A stretch of DNA of 64,000 nucleotides from Stutzerimonas decontaminans (GCF_000661915.1 NZ_CP007509.1:1302001-1366000), one strand, 5' to 3'; positions 21,032-35,367 are shown, numbered from the stretch's first letter. Notes: generated from the letters alone by a model not told the origin. Translations and numbers: made by a program.

Positions 21032-22720
21032 ATGCAGCCTGAATTCTGGAATGACAAACGCCCTGCCGGCGTGCCTAACGACATCGACCTCGGCGCCTAT
21101 CGCTCGGTTGTGGAAGTGTTCGAACGTGCCTGCAAGACCCATGCGGACCGTCCGGCCTTCAGCAACATGGGCGTTACCCTCAACTATTCCGATCTGGAAC
21201 GTTATTCCGCTGCGTTCGCCGCATGGCTGCAGCAGAACACCGACCTGCAGCCGGGTGACCGCATCGCGATCCAGATGCCCAACCTGCTGCAGTATCCCAT
21301 CGCGGTATTCGGTGCGCTGCGTGCTGGCCTCATCGTGGTCAATACCAACCCGCTGTACACCGCGCGGGAAATGCGCCACCAGTTCCAGGATTCCGGCGCC
21401 CGGGCGCTGGTCTACCTCAATACCTTTGGCAACCATGTGCAGGACGTGTTGGCGGACACTTCGATCGAGCATCTGATCGAAGTGCGGATCGGCGACATGC
21501 TGCCGGCGCTGAAGGGCGCACTGGTCAACGCCGCGGTCAAGCATCTGAAGAAGATGGTGCCGGCTTACAGCCTGCCGCAAGCGGTGCCCTTCAAGGATGT
21601 GCTGCGTGACGGTGCACGGCATAACCACAAGCCTGCAGCGCTTGACCTCGACCACGTCGCGGTACTGCAATACACCGGCGGCACGACCGGCGTAGCCAAG
21701 GGGGCGATGCTCACCCATGGCAATCTCGTAGCGAACATGCAGCAGGTGCGGGCTAACATGCAGCAGCTCGACGAGCACGGTCATCCGGTGATCCGTGAAG
21801 GTCAGGAAGTGATGATCGCGCCGCTGCCGCTGTATCACATCTATGCGTTCACGGTGAACTGTATGTGCATGACGGTCACCGGCAACCACAACGTGTTGAT
21901 CACCAATCCGCGGGACATCAACGGCTTCGTCAAGGAGTTGCAGCGCTGGCAGTTTTCCGCCTTCCTGGGGCTCAACACCTTGTTCGTCGCGCTGATGGCC
22001 CACCCGCAGTTCAAGAAGATCGACTTCTCCCGGCTCAAGGGAACCAATTCGGGCGGCACCGCCCTGGTGTCTGCGGTAGCCGAACGATGGAAGGGTATGA
22101 CCGGTTGCACCGTCGTTGAAGGCTATGGTTTGACCGAGACGTCGCCGGTCGTCTGTGCCAACCCGCACGGCGAGCATTCGCGCCTCGGCACCGTAGGGCT
22201 TCCGGTGCCTGGCACGACGGTGAAGGTCATCGATGATGAGGGCAACGCGCTCCCGCTTGGCGAACGCGGCGAGTTGTGCGTGAAGGGTCCGCAGGTCATG
22301 AAAGGCTATTGGCAACGCCCGGATGCAACAGCTGAGGTGCTGGACGAGGAGGGTTGGCTGAAGACCGGCGACATCGCGGTTATCGATGCTGACGGCTTCG
22401 TCAGCATTGTCGATCGCAAGAAAGATCTGATCATCGTGTCTGGCTTCAACGTCTATCCCAACGAGATCGAAGACGTGGTCATGGCCCATCCGAAGGTGGC
22501 CGCCTGTGCAGCGATTGGTGTGGCAGACGAGAAGTCCGGCGAAGCGGTCAAATTGTTCGTCGTGCCAAGTGATCCTGCCCTGACTCAGGAAGAGCTGCAT
22601 GCCTATTGCCGGGAGAACTTTACCGGCTACAAGATGCCGCGGCACTACGTGTTCCGTGACTCGCTGCCGATGACCCCGGTGGGCAAGATATTACGCCGTG
22701 AGCTGCGCGAAATCGCCTGA
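21032..22720 (+). CDS. fadD2: Long-chain fatty acid-CoA ligase FadD2
   Basis: 562-residue acyl-CoA synthetase activating fatty acids with ATP and CoA, at the inner face of the membrane. The P-loop/AMP motif YTGGTTGVAKGAMLTH is near residue 213, GYGLTETSPVV near 364, and the FACS motif GWLKTGDIAVIDADGFVSIV with DRKKDLI near 440. The catalytic Lys is in PVGKILRRELRE close to the C-terminus. The start MQPEFWNDKRPAGVP follows AAAGAGG. It is the first of two tandem paralogues, 224 bases before fadD1; a hairpin at 22757-22788 separates them. Confidence 0.93.
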   Translation: MQPEFWNDKRPAGVPNDIDLGAYRSVVEVFERACKTHADRPAFSNMGVTLNYSDLERYSAAFAAWLQQNTDLQPGDRIAIQMPNLLQYPIAVFGALRAGLIVVNTNPLYTAREMRHQFQDSGARALVYLNTFGNHVQDVLADTSIEHLIEVRIGDMLPALKGALVNAAVKHLKKMVPAYSLPQAVPFKDVLRDGARHNHKPAALDLDHVAVLQYTGGTTGVAKGAMLTHGNLVANMQQVRANMQQLDEHGHPVIREGQEVMIAPLPLYHIYAFTVNCMCMTVTGNHNVLITNPRDINGFVKELQRWQFSAFLGLNTLFVALMAHPQFKKIDFSRLKGTNSGGTALVSAVAERWKGMTGCTVVEGYGLTETSPVVCANPHGEHSRLGTVGLPVPGTTVKVIDDEGNALPLGERGELCVKGPQVMKGYWQRPDATAEVLDEEGWLKTGDIAVIDADGFVSIVDRKKDLIIVSGFNVYPNEIEDVVMAHPKVAACAAIGVADEKSGEAVKLFVVPSDPALTQEELHAYCRENFTGYKMPRHYVFRDSLPMTPVGKILRRELREIA

Positions 22721-22756
22721 CGGGTGGCTGCCGACGGCGTGAACGCACGCTGAATG

Positions 22757-22788
22757 AAAGTGACCGGGATATTTGTTCTGGTCACTTT
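22757..22788 (+). terminator. Terminator-like hairpin between fadD2 and fadD1
   Basis: AAAGTGACC (22757-22765) and GGTCACTTT (22780-22788) form a perfect 9-bp stem with a 14-base loop, 37 bases after the fadD2 stop. The T tract is short, so it may be leaky. Confidence 0.6.
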
Positions 22789-22944
22789 ATGTCGAATGGT
22801 GCTGCTTCGGGCTCTATTCGCTCCAAAGCAAAGCTGCTAACCTCGGGAACGCTTTTTGCCCGATACGCGGTACAAAAGTTAACAAATCACAACAAAACAG
22901 CTGCCATCGCGCAGTGATAAAGCTGTTGCTTAGGAGTGGGGTTC

Positions 22945-24636
22945 ATGACCGAAAACTTCTGGAAGGATAAATATCCTGTTGGGGTCTCCAGCGAGATCAA
23001 CCCTGACGAATACCAGAACATCCAGGCTGTGCTCAAACAGTCATGCGAGCGCTTCGCGGACAAGCCGGCGTTCAGCAATCTCGGCAAGACCCTGACCTAC
23101 GGTGAGCTGTACAAACTGTCCGGCGACTTCGCTGCCTACCTGCAGCAGAACACCGATTTGCAGCCCGGTGACCGCATCGCCGTGCAGCTGCCCAATCTCA
23201 TCCAGTACCCCATCGTCGTCTTCGGTGCCATGCGTGCCGGCCTCATCGTGGTCAACACCAACCCGCTGTACACCGCGCGGGAGATGGAGCACCAGTTCAA
23301 CGACGCCGGCGCCAAGGCGCTGGTTTGCCTGGCCAACATGGCGCACCTGGCCGAGGAAGTGCTGCCCAAGACCGGCATCAAGCACGTGGTCATCACCGAA
23401 GTCGCCGACATGTTGCCGCCGCTTAAGCGCATGCTGATCAATGCCGTGGTCAAGCACGTGAAGAAGATGGTGCCGCCCTACAGCCTGCCGAAAGCCGTCA
23501 AGCTTAACGATGCGCTGGCACTCGGCCGCGGCAAGGCGGTGCGCGAAGCATCGCCGAAGAGCGAAGACGTCGCCGTGTTGCAGTACACCGGCGGCACCAC
23601 CGGCGTCGCCAAGGGGGCCATGCTGACCCACCGCAACATCGTCGCCAACATGTTGCAGTGCAAGGCGCTGATGGGCGCGAATCTCAATGATGGCAGCGAA
23701 GTCCTGATCGCGCCGCTGCCGCTCTACCACATCTACGCCTTCACCTTTCATTGCATGGCGATGATGCTCAGCGGCAACCACAACATTCTGATCTCCAACC
23801 CGCGCGACCTGCCGGCGATGATCAAGGACCTGGCCAAGTACCGCTTCAGCGGCTTCGTCGGGCTCAACACCCTGTTCGTCGCGCTGTGCAACAGCGAGGA
23901 TTTCCGCAAACTCGATTTCTCAGCGCTCAAGGTCACCCTGTCGGGCGGCATGGCGCTGCAGCTGGCTACGGCCGAGCGCTGGAAGCAGGTGACCGGTTGC
24001 CCGATCTGCGAAGGCTACGGCTTGACTGAGACCAGCCCGGTGGCTTCGGTCAACCCGATCGAGCATATCCAGCTCGGTTCAATTGGTATTCCGGTGCCGT
24101 CGACGCAGTTCAAGGTCATCAACGATGACGGCCTTGACCTTGCCCAAGGCGAGATCGGCGAACTGTGCATCAAGGGCCCGCAGGTGATGAAGGGTTACTG
24201 GCAGCGCCCTGAGGCCACCGATGAGGTGATCGATGCGCAAGGCTGGTTCAAGACTGGCGACATTGGCGTTATCCAGGAAGACGGCTATATCCGCATCGTC
24301 GACCGCAAGAAGGACATGATCCTGGTGTCCGGCTTCAACGTGTATCCCAACGAGCTGGAAGACGTGCTCGCCAGCCTGCCGGGCGTGCTGCAGTGCGCCG
24401 CTATCGGCGTGCCGGACGAGAAGTCGGGCGAAGCGATCAAGCTTTTCGTGGTGGTCAAGCCGGGCGAGAGCCTGACCAAGGAGCAGGTCATGCAGCACAT
24501 GCATGACAACCTGACCGGTTACAAGCGGCCGAAAGCCGTAGAGTTTCGCGACAGCCTGCCCACTACCAACGTCGGCAAGATCCTGCGGCGTGAGCTGCGT
24601 GACGAGGAGTTGCGCAAACTCGGCCACAAGAAATAG
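22945..24636 (+). CDS. fadD1: Long-chain fatty acid-CoA ligase FadD1
   Basis: 563-residue paralogue of the preceding enzyme with all motifs present: YTGGTTGVAKGAMLTH, GYGLTETSPVA, GWFKTGDIGVIQEDGYIRIV and the C-terminal TNVGKILRRELRDEELRK. The start MTENFWKDKYPVG was chosen because AGGAG lies ten bases upstream; a GTG three codons earlier is possible. In P. aeruginosa the two enzymes differ in chain-length preference and in use during growth on lipids; whether that holds here is inference. A strong terminator follows. Confidence 0.94.
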   Translation: MTENFWKDKYPVGVSSEINPDEYQNIQAVLKQSCERFADKPAFSNLGKTLTYGELYKLSGDFAAYLQQNTDLQPGDRIAVQLPNLIQYPIVVFGAMRAGLIVVNTNPLYTAREMEHQFNDAGAKALVCLANMAHLAEEVLPKTGIKHVVITEVADMLPPLKRMLINAVVKHVKKMVPPYSLPKAVKLNDALALGRGKAVREASPKSEDVAVLQYTGGTTGVAKGAMLTHRNIVANMLQCKALMGANLNDGSEVLIAPLPLYHIYAFTFHCMAMMLSGNHNILISNPRDLPAMIKDLAKYRFSGFVGLNTLFVALCNSEDFRKLDFSALKVTLSGGMALQLATAERWKQVTGCPICEGYGLTETSPVASVNPIEHIQLGSIGIPVPSTQFKVINDDGLDLAQGEIGELCIKGPQVMKGYWQRPEATDEVIDAQGWFKTGDIGVIQEDGYIRIVDRKKDMILVSGFNVYPNELEDVLASLPGVLQCAAIGVPDEKSGEAIKLFVVVKPGESLTKEQVMQHMHDNLTGYKRPKAVEFRDSLPTTNVGKILRRELRDEELRKLGHKK

Positions 24637-24654
24637 CCGCAGCCACATGCAAAG

Positions 24655-24678
24655 AACCCCGCTCCGGCGGGGTTTTTT
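24655..24678 (+). terminator. Rho-independent terminator of fadD1
   Basis: AACCCCGC/GCGGGGTT 8-bp stem, loop TCCG, followed by TTTTAT. Confidence 0.92.
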
Positions 24679-24808
24679 ATTTCTGCGAAAGACAGCCATC
24701 GGCCACGCGGGAATTCCCTTGAATTGGCATTTGGTCGCGTTCTCCTAGTTATGTAGTCGGTGGCACAATGTGACTACTTAACCATGTTGTTTATAGGGGT
24801 TTTCCGAA

Positions 24809-26494
24809 ATGCTGTCGTCCTTACGCCTGCGGGCGAAGCTGCTCTTGCTTGCGCTTGGTCCGATTCTGCTGCTGACGCTGGTGCTCAGCGGGGTTTCGGT
24901 AGTCCAGTTGCAGGATCTGGCCGATCAGCAGGAAGCGCAGACCCGCGCCAGCCTGATTCGCGACCGGCGCGCCGAACTCAAGCACTATGTAGAACTCGCA
25001 CGCAATGCCATCGGGCCGATTTACGAGCGCGCCGCCGAGGGTGACATGCAGGCGCGTAACCAGGCAGTAGCCGTACTCGAGTTACTGAGCTACGGCAGCG
25101 AGGGCTATTTCTGGGGTTACGACGGGCAGTCGCGTCGAGTTTTCCAGGGCGCCACGCGCGAGCGTATCGGAGAGAGCTTTGCGGATTACCGCGACCCGAA
25201 CGGCGTCTTTGCCATTCGCGAGCTGGTCAAGGCCGGGCAGGACGGCAGCCATTTCGTTGACTACAGCTTCGCCGTGCCGGGCAGCGATGCGCTGGTTCCC
25301 AAGGTTGGCTATGCCGAGTATCTGCCGAAGTGGAATCTGGTATTCGGCACCTCGCTGAATCTGGATGACGTCGAGCGCGACGTGGCCGACGCTCGCGCGG
25401 TGTTCCAGGCGCGTATCGACAGCCTCACCATGATCATGCTCGGCGCGGCGTTGCTGCTGCTGATCCTGATGGCTGGGCTCGCCGTGCTGATGAGCAACGC
25501 TATCCTGCGACCGCTGCTGCAGATCAAGCAGAATCTTGACGATATGGCTCAGGGTGATGGCGACCTGACCCAGCGGCTGCCAATCACCAGCCGGGACGAA
25601 CTGGGCGAACTGGCGGCCTCGTTCAACCTTTTTGTCGAAAAGATTCACTCGCTGGTGCAGCAGGTCGCCGGAACGACTACGCAGCTCAGCGGGCTGGTTG
25701 GTGCGGTGGCCAGCCAGGCGCAGCGCTCCGAGCAAGCCATGGCCGATCAGCGCAGCGAGACCGATCAGGTCGCCACGGCGATCAACGAGATGTCCGCTGC
25801 GGCCCATGAGGTCGCCATGAGTGCCCAGCGTGCCGCCGAGGCGGCACGCGAGACGGATCAGCAGGGCGTTGCCGCCAAGCAGGTGGTGGATCAGAGCATC
25901 CGCCAGATCCACGAGCTGGTGGGCGAGCTGCGCGGCAGCGGCGAATCGCTGGAAGGGCTGCAGCAGGATGTGAAGGGCATCGTCGGCGTGCTCGACGTGA
26001 TACGGGCCATTGCCGAACAGACCAACCTGCTCGCACTCAACGCTGCCATCGAGGCGGCGCGTGCCGGCGAGGCCGGGCGTGGTTTTGCCGTAGTCGCCGA
26101 CGAGGTGCGCGCGCTGGCCAGTCGTACACAGCAGAGCACCGGTGAAATCCAGGGCATGATCGATCGCCTGCAAAATGCAACTTCTCACACGGTCGGCACC
26201 ATGTTGCGCGCCGGGGAAAAGGGCGAGAGCACGCGGGATCACGCCAACCAGGCCGGCGAGTCGCTGGACGCCATCTCAGCGTTGATTGGCACCATCAACT
26301 CAATGAACGCACAGATCGCCGCCGCGGCCGAAGAGCAGACGGCGGTGGCCGAGGAGATCAACCGTAGCGTGCATCACATCGCCGATGCGGTAGACGGTGT
26401 GGCCAGCGATGCCGCGCAGGGGGCACAGACGGCCCGCGAGCTGAACGGCCTGGCCGAACAGCTGCAGCGCCTGGTGGGTCAGTTCCGCATCTGA
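24809..26494 (+). CDS. Methyl-accepting chemotaxis protein with single Cache sensor domain (copy 1)
   Basis: 561-residue transmembrane chemoreceptor. TM1 is at residues 10-31. A periplasmic sCache_2-type sensor follows at about 35-195, with GSEGYFWGYDGQSRRVFQ and DPNGVFAIRELVKAGQDGSH. TM2 is near 205-228, HAMP near 230-280, and the signalling hairpin has its tip at [20 protein letters not shown]. The sensor type matches receptors for small organic acids in pseudomonads (McpP, CtpM); the ligand here is inferred. No CheB/CheR-docking pentapeptide is present at the end (QFRI). The neighbouring copy at 26676 has exactly the same length and a nearly identical cytoplasmic half. Confidence 0.9.
   Translation: MLSSLRLRAKLLLLALGPILLLTLVLSGVSVVQLQDLADQQEAQTRASLIRDRRAELKHYVELARNAIGPIYERAAEGDMQARNQAVAVLELLSYGSEGYFWGYDGQSRRVFQGATRERIGESFADYRDPNGVFAIRELVKAGQDGSHFVDYSFAVPGSDALVPKVGYAEYLPKWNLVFGTSLNLDDVERDVADARAVFQARIDSLTMIMLGAALLLLILMAGLAVLMSNAILRPLLQIKQNLDDMAQGDGDLTQRLPITSRDELGELAASFNLFVEKIHSLVQQVAGTTTQLSGLVGAVASQAQRSEQAMADQRSETDQVATAINEMSAAAHEVAMSAQRAAEAARETDQQGVAAKQVVDQSIRQIHELVGELRGSGESLEGLQQDVKGIVGVLDVIRAIAEQTNLLALNAAIEAARAGEAGRGFAVVADEVRALASRTQQSTGEIQGMIDRLQNATSHTVGTMLRAGEKGESTRDHANQAGESLDAISALIGTINSMNAQIAAAAEEQTAVAEEINRSVHHIADAVDGVASDAAQGAQTARELNGLAEQLQRLVGQFRI
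25532..26494 (+). repeat. Tandem-duplicated chemoreceptor module, unit 1
   Basis: This segment aligns without gaps to 27399-28361 at a constant offset of 1867 bases. Differences are mostly third-position changes, so the two are old or recombining copies and not a recent exact duplication. Confidence 0.8.
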
Positions 26495-26523
26495 CCGAAA
26501 GCGCTCTAGCAAGCACCTTAGCG

Positions 26524-26542
26524 AACCCTGCCTGGCAGGGTT
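26524..26542 (+). terminator. Hairpin between the tandem chemoreceptor genes
   Basis: AACCCTG/CAGGGTT stem with the five-base loop CCTGG. The following T run is short, so it may only weaken read-through. Confidence 0.5.
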
Positions 26543-26675
26543 TCGCCGTTCTTGGGGGTAAAGAAAGGATTGCCAGGGTCGACAAATGAATGGTAGCTAC
26601 AGTTAATGGCGCTTAAGTGGCGCCTGTTTTCTGTCGCTTTAATCGCTGCTCAACGTACCTACGGGATCGAACCAA

Positions 26676-28361
26676 ATGCTTTCCAATCTTCGTCTGCGAA
26701 TGAAGTTGCTGCTGCTTGCGCTGGGCCCGATTCTCCTGCTTGCCATCCTGCTCAGCGGCATAGCCGTCTATGAGTTGCAGGGCCTTGCCGAACAGCAGGA
26801 AGAACATACGCGCAACAGCCTCATCCAGGACCGGCGCGCCGAACTCAAGCACTACGTCGAACTCGCGCGCAACGCCATCGGGCCGATCTATGAGCGCTCC
26901 GCCGAGGGCGACATGCAGGCGCGTGACCAGGCGGTAGCCATTCTCGAGCGGATGTCGTACGGCAAGGATGGCTATTTCTGGGGCTACGATACCCAGACCG
27001 TGCGCATCCTGCAGGGCAACACCAAGGACAAGATTGGACAGAGCTTCTACGACTACCGTGATCCCAACGGCGTCTATGCCATTCGCGAACTGGTCCGCGC
27101 CGGGCAGGACGGCAGCCATTACGTCGACTACAGCTTCGTGCTCGGCGACAGCAGCGTGGTGGTGCCCAAGGTCGGCTACTCCGAATTCTTGCCGAAGTGG
27201 AAGATGGTCTTCGGTACTTCGTTGAACCTGGATGGTGTCGAGCGCGATGTGCAGGCTGCCCGTGCGGAGTTCCAGCAGCGCATCGATGGCCTGGTGGCCA
27301 TCATGTTGGTTTCGGCGTTCGCACTGCTGGTGCTGATTGCGCTGCTGGCCATTTTCATGAGCAACGCTTTGCTGAACCCCCTGTTGCTGATCAAGCGCAA
27401 CCTGGACGATATGGCTCAGGGTGATGGTGACCTGACCCAGCGGCTGCCGATCACGAGCCAGGACGAGCTGGGCGAGCTGGCAATGTCGTTCAACCGTTTC
27501 GTCGAGAAGATCCACTCGCTGGTGCAGCAGGTCGCTGGTACCACGACTCAGCTCAGCGGTCTGGTCGGCGCGGTAGCCAGCCAGGCGCAACGTTCCGAAC
27601 AGGCCATGGCCGATCAGCGCAGCGAGACCGATCAGGTCGCTACGGCGATCAACGAGATGTCCGCTGCGGCCCATGAAGTGGCGATGAGCGCCCAGCGTGC
27701 CGCCGAAGCGGCGCGGGAGACCGATCAGCAGGGTGTTGCCGCCAAGCAGGTGGTGGACCAGAGCATCCGTCAGATCCATGAATTGGTGGGCGAGCTGCGT
27801 GGTAGCGGTGAATCGCTGGAAGGCCTGCAGCAGGATGTGAAGGGCATCGTCGGTGTGCTTGATGTAATCCGCGCCATTGCCGAACAGACCAACCTGCTCG
27901 CACTTAACGCGGCCATAGAGGCGGCGCGTGCCGGCGAGGCCGGGCGTGGTTTTGCCGTGGTCGCCGACGAGGTGCGCGCGCTGGCCAGTCGTACACAGCA
28001 GAGCACTGGTGAAATCCAGGGCATGATCGATCGCCTGCAGAGCGCGACCTCGAACACCGTCTCCACCATGTTGCGCGCGGGCGAAAAGGGCGAGAGTACC
28101 CGCGACCAGGCGAACCAGGCTGGTGAATCGCTGGATGCGATATCCGCGCTGATCGGCACGATCAACTCGATGAACGCACAGATCGCCGCCGCGGCCGAAG
28201 AGCAGACGGCCGTGGCCGAGGAGATCAATCGCAGCGTGCATCACATCGCCGATGCCGTGGACGGTGTAGCAAGCGATGCCGCACAGGGCGCGCAGACCTC
28301 GCGTGAACTCAATGGTCTGGCCGAGCGCTTGCAAAAGCTGGTGGGTCAGTTCCGTATCTGA
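26676..28361 (+). CDS. Methyl-accepting chemotaxis protein with single Cache sensor domain (copy 2)
   Basis: 561-residue paralogue of the receptor at 24809, aligned without gaps. The sensor keeps the same frame ([38 protein letters not shown]) but differs at many positions. From about residue 285 to the end the two proteins are almost identical, with changes only near residues 453-460, 474, 544, 552 and 555. Topology is TM1, periplasmic sCache, TM2, HAMP, signalling domain. The two copies probably sense related but distinct small carboxylates. No sigma-28 promoter was recognised before this gene. Confidence 0.9.
   Translation: MLSNLRLRMKLLLLALGPILLLAILLSGIAVYELQGLAEQQEEHTRNSLIQDRRAELKHYVELARNAIGPIYERSAEGDMQARDQAVAILERMSYGKDGYFWGYDTQTVRILQGNTKDKIGQSFYDYRDPNGVYAIRELVRAGQDGSHYVDYSFVLGDSSVVVPKVGYSEFLPKWKMVFGTSLNLDGVERDVQAARAEFQQRIDGLVAIMLVSAFALLVLIALLAIFMSNALLNPLLLIKRNLDDMAQGDGDLTQRLPITSQDELGELAMSFNRFVEKIHSLVQQVAGTTTQLSGLVGAVASQAQRSEQAMADQRSETDQVATAINEMSAAAHEVAMSAQRAAEAARETDQQGVAAKQVVDQSIRQIHELVGELRGSGESLEGLQQDVKGIVGVLDVIRAIAEQTNLLALNAAIEAARAGEAGRGFAVVADEVRALASRTQQSTGEIQGMIDRLQSATSNTVSTMLRAGEKGESTRDQANQAGESLDAISALIGTINSMNAQIAAAAEEQTAVAEEINRSVHHIADAVDGVASDAAQGAQTSRELNGLAERLQKLVGQFRI
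27399..28361 (+). repeat. Tandem-duplicated chemoreceptor module, unit 2
   Basis: Partner of 25532-26494, offset 1867. Several long exact stretches occur, for example around 27955-28020, where the C-terminal signalling tip region is encoded. Confidence 0.8.
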
Positions 28362-28635
28362 TCGGTGGTGAGCGGCAGGTGCAACGCGTGCCGCCATTCT
28401 CTCAGTTTTCTGCGCATACCGAGTAACGGCGCCGTCACCGCGGCCCGTTAGCGCGTCTCGAGAACGAAGTTCCCTCTTCCCGATCAACGGTGCTACCGGC
28501 GGGCGGTTGTCTCAGAACCGAGGCGGCGGCCGCTCGGTCTAGCTCCCTATGGCCGCGTCCGCTTAATGCTGTAGGGGACGATGGCGCAAGCCACTGGCGG
28601 CCTGCCCATCAATCCGTTGCAAGGATGAGTTACCC

Positions 28636-30240
28636 ATGCACAAGAAAAACAATGCTGTTCGGGTAGTTGCTTCTCTCGCATTACTTACCGGCAGTGTCGC
28701 TTTCGCGGCGCCGCAGGTAGACACCGCTCAATTCAACGACTTCTGGACGCCGGACAAGCCGAACGCCGCGCTTTGCCGATCGCCGCTGCTGGTTGGCACG
28801 CCGGTCGGCCTGCCGCGTTGCATGCAGGCGAGCAACGTCATGAAGCACCTTGAGGCGCTGCAGGATATTGCCACGATGAATGACGGCAATCGCGCGTCCG
28901 GTCAGCCTGGCTATCAGGCCTCGATCGACTACGTGCGCAGCCGTCTGCAGCGGGCTGGCTATCGTGTGGAGATACAGGCGTTTCCCTTCCTCGCCTTCTA
29001 TCCGATGAGCCCCGGAACACTCAGTGCCGTAGCGCCGCAGCCGGTGCAGTATGTCTGGGAAGAAGACTTCTCCTATGCCGACCAGACCGACCCTGGCAAT
29101 GTCACCGCACCGGTGGTGCCGGTCGACCTGGCGCTCGGCGCCGGCAATACCTCCACCAGCGGCTGTGAGCCCGAAGATTTCGCCGGCTTCCCGGCTGGCG
29201 CCATCGCACTGATGCAGCGCGGCACCTGTCCGTTCGGGCAGAAGGCGACCAATGCGGCTGCGGCCGGTGCGGCTGGCGCGATCATCTTCAACCAGGGCGA
29301 CACCGAAGACCGCAAGGGGCTGCTGGTCGCGACCCTGGGCGAGGATTACAGCGGCGGTATTCCGGTGATGTTCTCGACCTACGACAACGGCGTGGCCTGG
29401 TCGCAGACCGCAGGTCTGCAGCTGAGCATGAACGTCGATGTGGTGCGCGAGCAGACCGAGACCTACAACCTCCTGGCCGAGACGCGTCGCGGCGATCCGA
29501 GCAACGTGATCATGGTCGGCGCGCACCTGGATTCGGTGTTCGAAGGCGCTGGCATCAACGACAACGGCTCCGGCAGTGCTGCCCTGTTGGAGATGGCGCT
29601 GCTGATGAGTAAGGCCAAGCCGCAGAACAAGGTGCGTTTTGCTTGGTGGGGCGCGGAGGAGTCGGGGCTGGTGGGCTCGACCTACTACGTCACCCAGTTG
29701 CCGGACGAGCAGAAGCAGCGCATCAAGGCTTACCTGAACGTCGACATGATCGGTTCGCCGAACTACGCCAACTTCATCTATGACGGCGATGGCTCCGATT
29801 TCGGTCTGCAGGGCCCGCCTGGCTCGGCTGCCATCGAACGCCTGCTACGCACCTACTTCAGGCTGCGCAATGCGCCGTCGGAAGGCACCGAGATCGATTT
29901 CCGCTCCGACTACGCACAGTTCTTCGAAGACGGCATCGCCTTCGGCGGGTTGTTCACCGGCGCCGAGGACATCAAGTCCGAAGAACAGGCGCAGCGTTAT
30001 GGCGGTATCGCCGGGGAGTCGTTCGATCAGTGCTACCACTCGCCGTGCGACAACCTCGGCAACATTTCCACCGAAGCCCTGGAGCTGCATGGTGACGCGC
30101 TAGCCTTCGCCACCAGCTGGCTCTCGTTGTCGACCAAGATGATCGATGACGAGATCGCCGCAGCGGCCGAGCAGAGCATCGGCACCATGCGCATTCAGCA
30201 AGTGCAGGAGAAGTCGCGTTGGGGTCACTGGATCCGTTGA
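28636..30240 (+). CDS. Secreted M28-family zinc aminopeptidase with PA domain
   Basis: 534-residue exported enzyme similar to P. aeruginosa aminopeptidase PaAP (PA2939). The signal peptide ends near VAFAAPQVD. A PA domain is inserted at about residues 140-280 (GTCPFGQKATNAAAAGAAGA). The M28 zinc ligands are seen as GAHLDSV, GINDNGSGSA, WWGAEESGLVG and LNVDMIGS, with the last His in FDQCYHSPCDNLGNIS. PaAP is secreted by type II secretion and activated by proteolysis; the C-terminal tail after residue 500 may be the inhibitory propeptide, by analogy. Monocistronic. Confidence 0.9.
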   Translation: MHKKNNAVRVVASLALLTGSVAFAAPQVDTAQFNDFWTPDKPNAALCRSPLLVGTPVGLPRCMQASNVMKHLEALQDIATMNDGNRASGQPGYQASIDYVRSRLQRAGYRVEIQAFPFLAFYPMSPGTLSAVAPQPVQYVWEEDFSYADQTDPGNVTAPVVPVDLALGAGNTSTSGCEPEDFAGFPAGAIALMQRGTCPFGQKATNAAAAGAAGAIIFNQGDTEDRKGLLVATLGEDYSGGIPVMFSTYDNGVAWSQTAGLQLSMNVDVVREQTETYNLLAETRRGDPSNVIMVGAHLDSVFEGAGINDNGSGSAALLEMALLMSKAKPQNKVRFAWWGAEESGLVGSTYYVTQLPDEQKQRIKAYLNVDMIGSPNYANFIYDGDGSDFGLQGPPGSAAIERLLRTYFRLRNAPSEGTEIDFRSDYAQFFEDGIAFGGLFTGAEDIKSEEQAQRYGGIAGESFDQCYHSPCDNLGNISTEALELHGDALAFATSWLSLSTKMIDDEIAAAAEQSIGTMRIQQVQEKSRWGHWIR

Positions 30241-30355
30241 TCGGCTGAACACCGCGCCGGCATGCCGGCGCGGTCCCTGCACAAACCCTTTCCCTTCGGC
30301 CGGCCGGGCAAATCTGCGACAATCGCGCCCTTCTCGAATTGCCCCACGGCTGTCC

Positions 30356-34438
<4,083 letters not shown>

Positions 34439-34473
34439 TGCGGGGCGCCACGAATTGTCATCGCAGGAAGCCC

Positions 34474-35367
34474 ATGGAAACTCGCAACAGGCTGGCGGGC
34501 GTCGTCGGCTCGCTCGGCGCATCAATGCTCTTCGCCACGCTGTACTACTACACCTCGCTGCTCGAGCCGTTGAGCGGCCAGCAGATTTACGGCTGGCGCA
34601 TTCTGCTGACTGCGCCTTGCCTAGCTTTACTGCTGCTCGCCATCGGTCGCTGGCATGAGGTTCGCGAGATCCTTGTACGCGTACCGGCAGAGGCGCGACT
34701 GTGGTTCGCTCTACCGCTGTCCTCGGCGCTGGTCGGTCTGCAACTCTGGCTGTTCATGTGGGCGCCGATCAACGGCCACGGGCTGGACGTCTCGCTTGGC
34801 TACTTCCTGCTGCCGCTGACGCTGGTACTTACCGGGCGGCTGGTCTTAGGCGAGGCGATCAGTCGATTGCAACGCCTGGCCTGTTTGCTGGCGGCTGTGG
34901 GTGTCGGCAACCAGCTGCTGCTGGCTTCGTCGTTGTCATGGCCGGTACTCGCCGTTGCCCTCGGTTATCCCTGCTACTTCGTCCTGCGCCGCTGGATTGG
35001 CATCGCCAGCCTCGGTGGTCTGTGGGTCGATCTGGTCATCAGTCTGCCGGTCGCAGCGCTGTTCGCCTTTTCCGACCGGGGCACCCTGCAGCAGCTCGCT
35101 GCGAGCCCGGCGCTGCTGCTTCTGATCATTGGTCTGGGGGCGCTCAGTGCGCTGGCTCTGGCGCTGATGATCGTCGCCAGCAAGCACCTGGATCTCGCGC
35201 TGTTCGGCTTGCTCAGCTATGTCGAGCCGGTTCTGCTGGTCGTCGTCTCGCTGCTGCTCGGCGAGAGCATCGCATCGGATCAATGGCTGACCTACGCCCC
35301 AATCTGGGCAGCGATTTTGGTGCTGGTCGTTGAAGGGGCGCGCGCGCTGCGCAGGGGGCGAGCTTAG
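34474..35367 (+). CDS. RarD-like EamA family permease
   Basis: 297-residue inner-membrane protein of the drug/metabolite transporter superfamily with ten hydrophobic segments in two EamA halves. RarD features include YYYTSLLEPLSGQQIYGWRI, the central WAPINGHGLDVSLGYFLLPL and the late LFGLLSYVEPVLLVVVSLLL. RarD proteins were linked to chloramphenicol sensitivity, but the natural substrate is unknown. The ATG at 34474 follows AGGAAG, 33 bases after the hrpA stop, so it may be cotranscribed with hrpA. Confidence 0.85.
   Translation: METRNRLAGVVGSLGASMLFATLYYYTSLLEPLSGQQIYGWRILLTAPCLALLLLAIGRWHEVREILVRVPAEARLWFALPLSSALVGLQLWLFMWAPINGHGLDVSLGYFLLPLTLVLTGRLVLGEAISRLQRLACLLAAVGVGNQLLLASSLSWPVLAVALGYPCYFVLRRWIGIASLGGLWVDLVISLPVAALFAFSDRGTLQQLAASPALLLLIIGLGALSALALALMIVASKHLDLALFGLLSYVEPVLLVVVSLLLGESIASDQWLTYAPIWAAILVLVVEGARALRRGRA

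Noticed and set aside
20924..22645. 573-codon open frame antisense to fadD2
   Set aside because: Mirror frame of a clear acyl-CoA synthetase; rich in His/Arg/Asp and without recognisable motifs.
24740..24790. Possible sigma-54 promoter (TGGCAC) before the first chemoreceptor
   Set aside because: No TTGC element at the required spacing.
26613..28487. 624-codon open frame antisense to the second chemoreceptor
   Set aside because: Shadow frame; a similar one appears opposite the first copy, showing it follows from the sense sequence.
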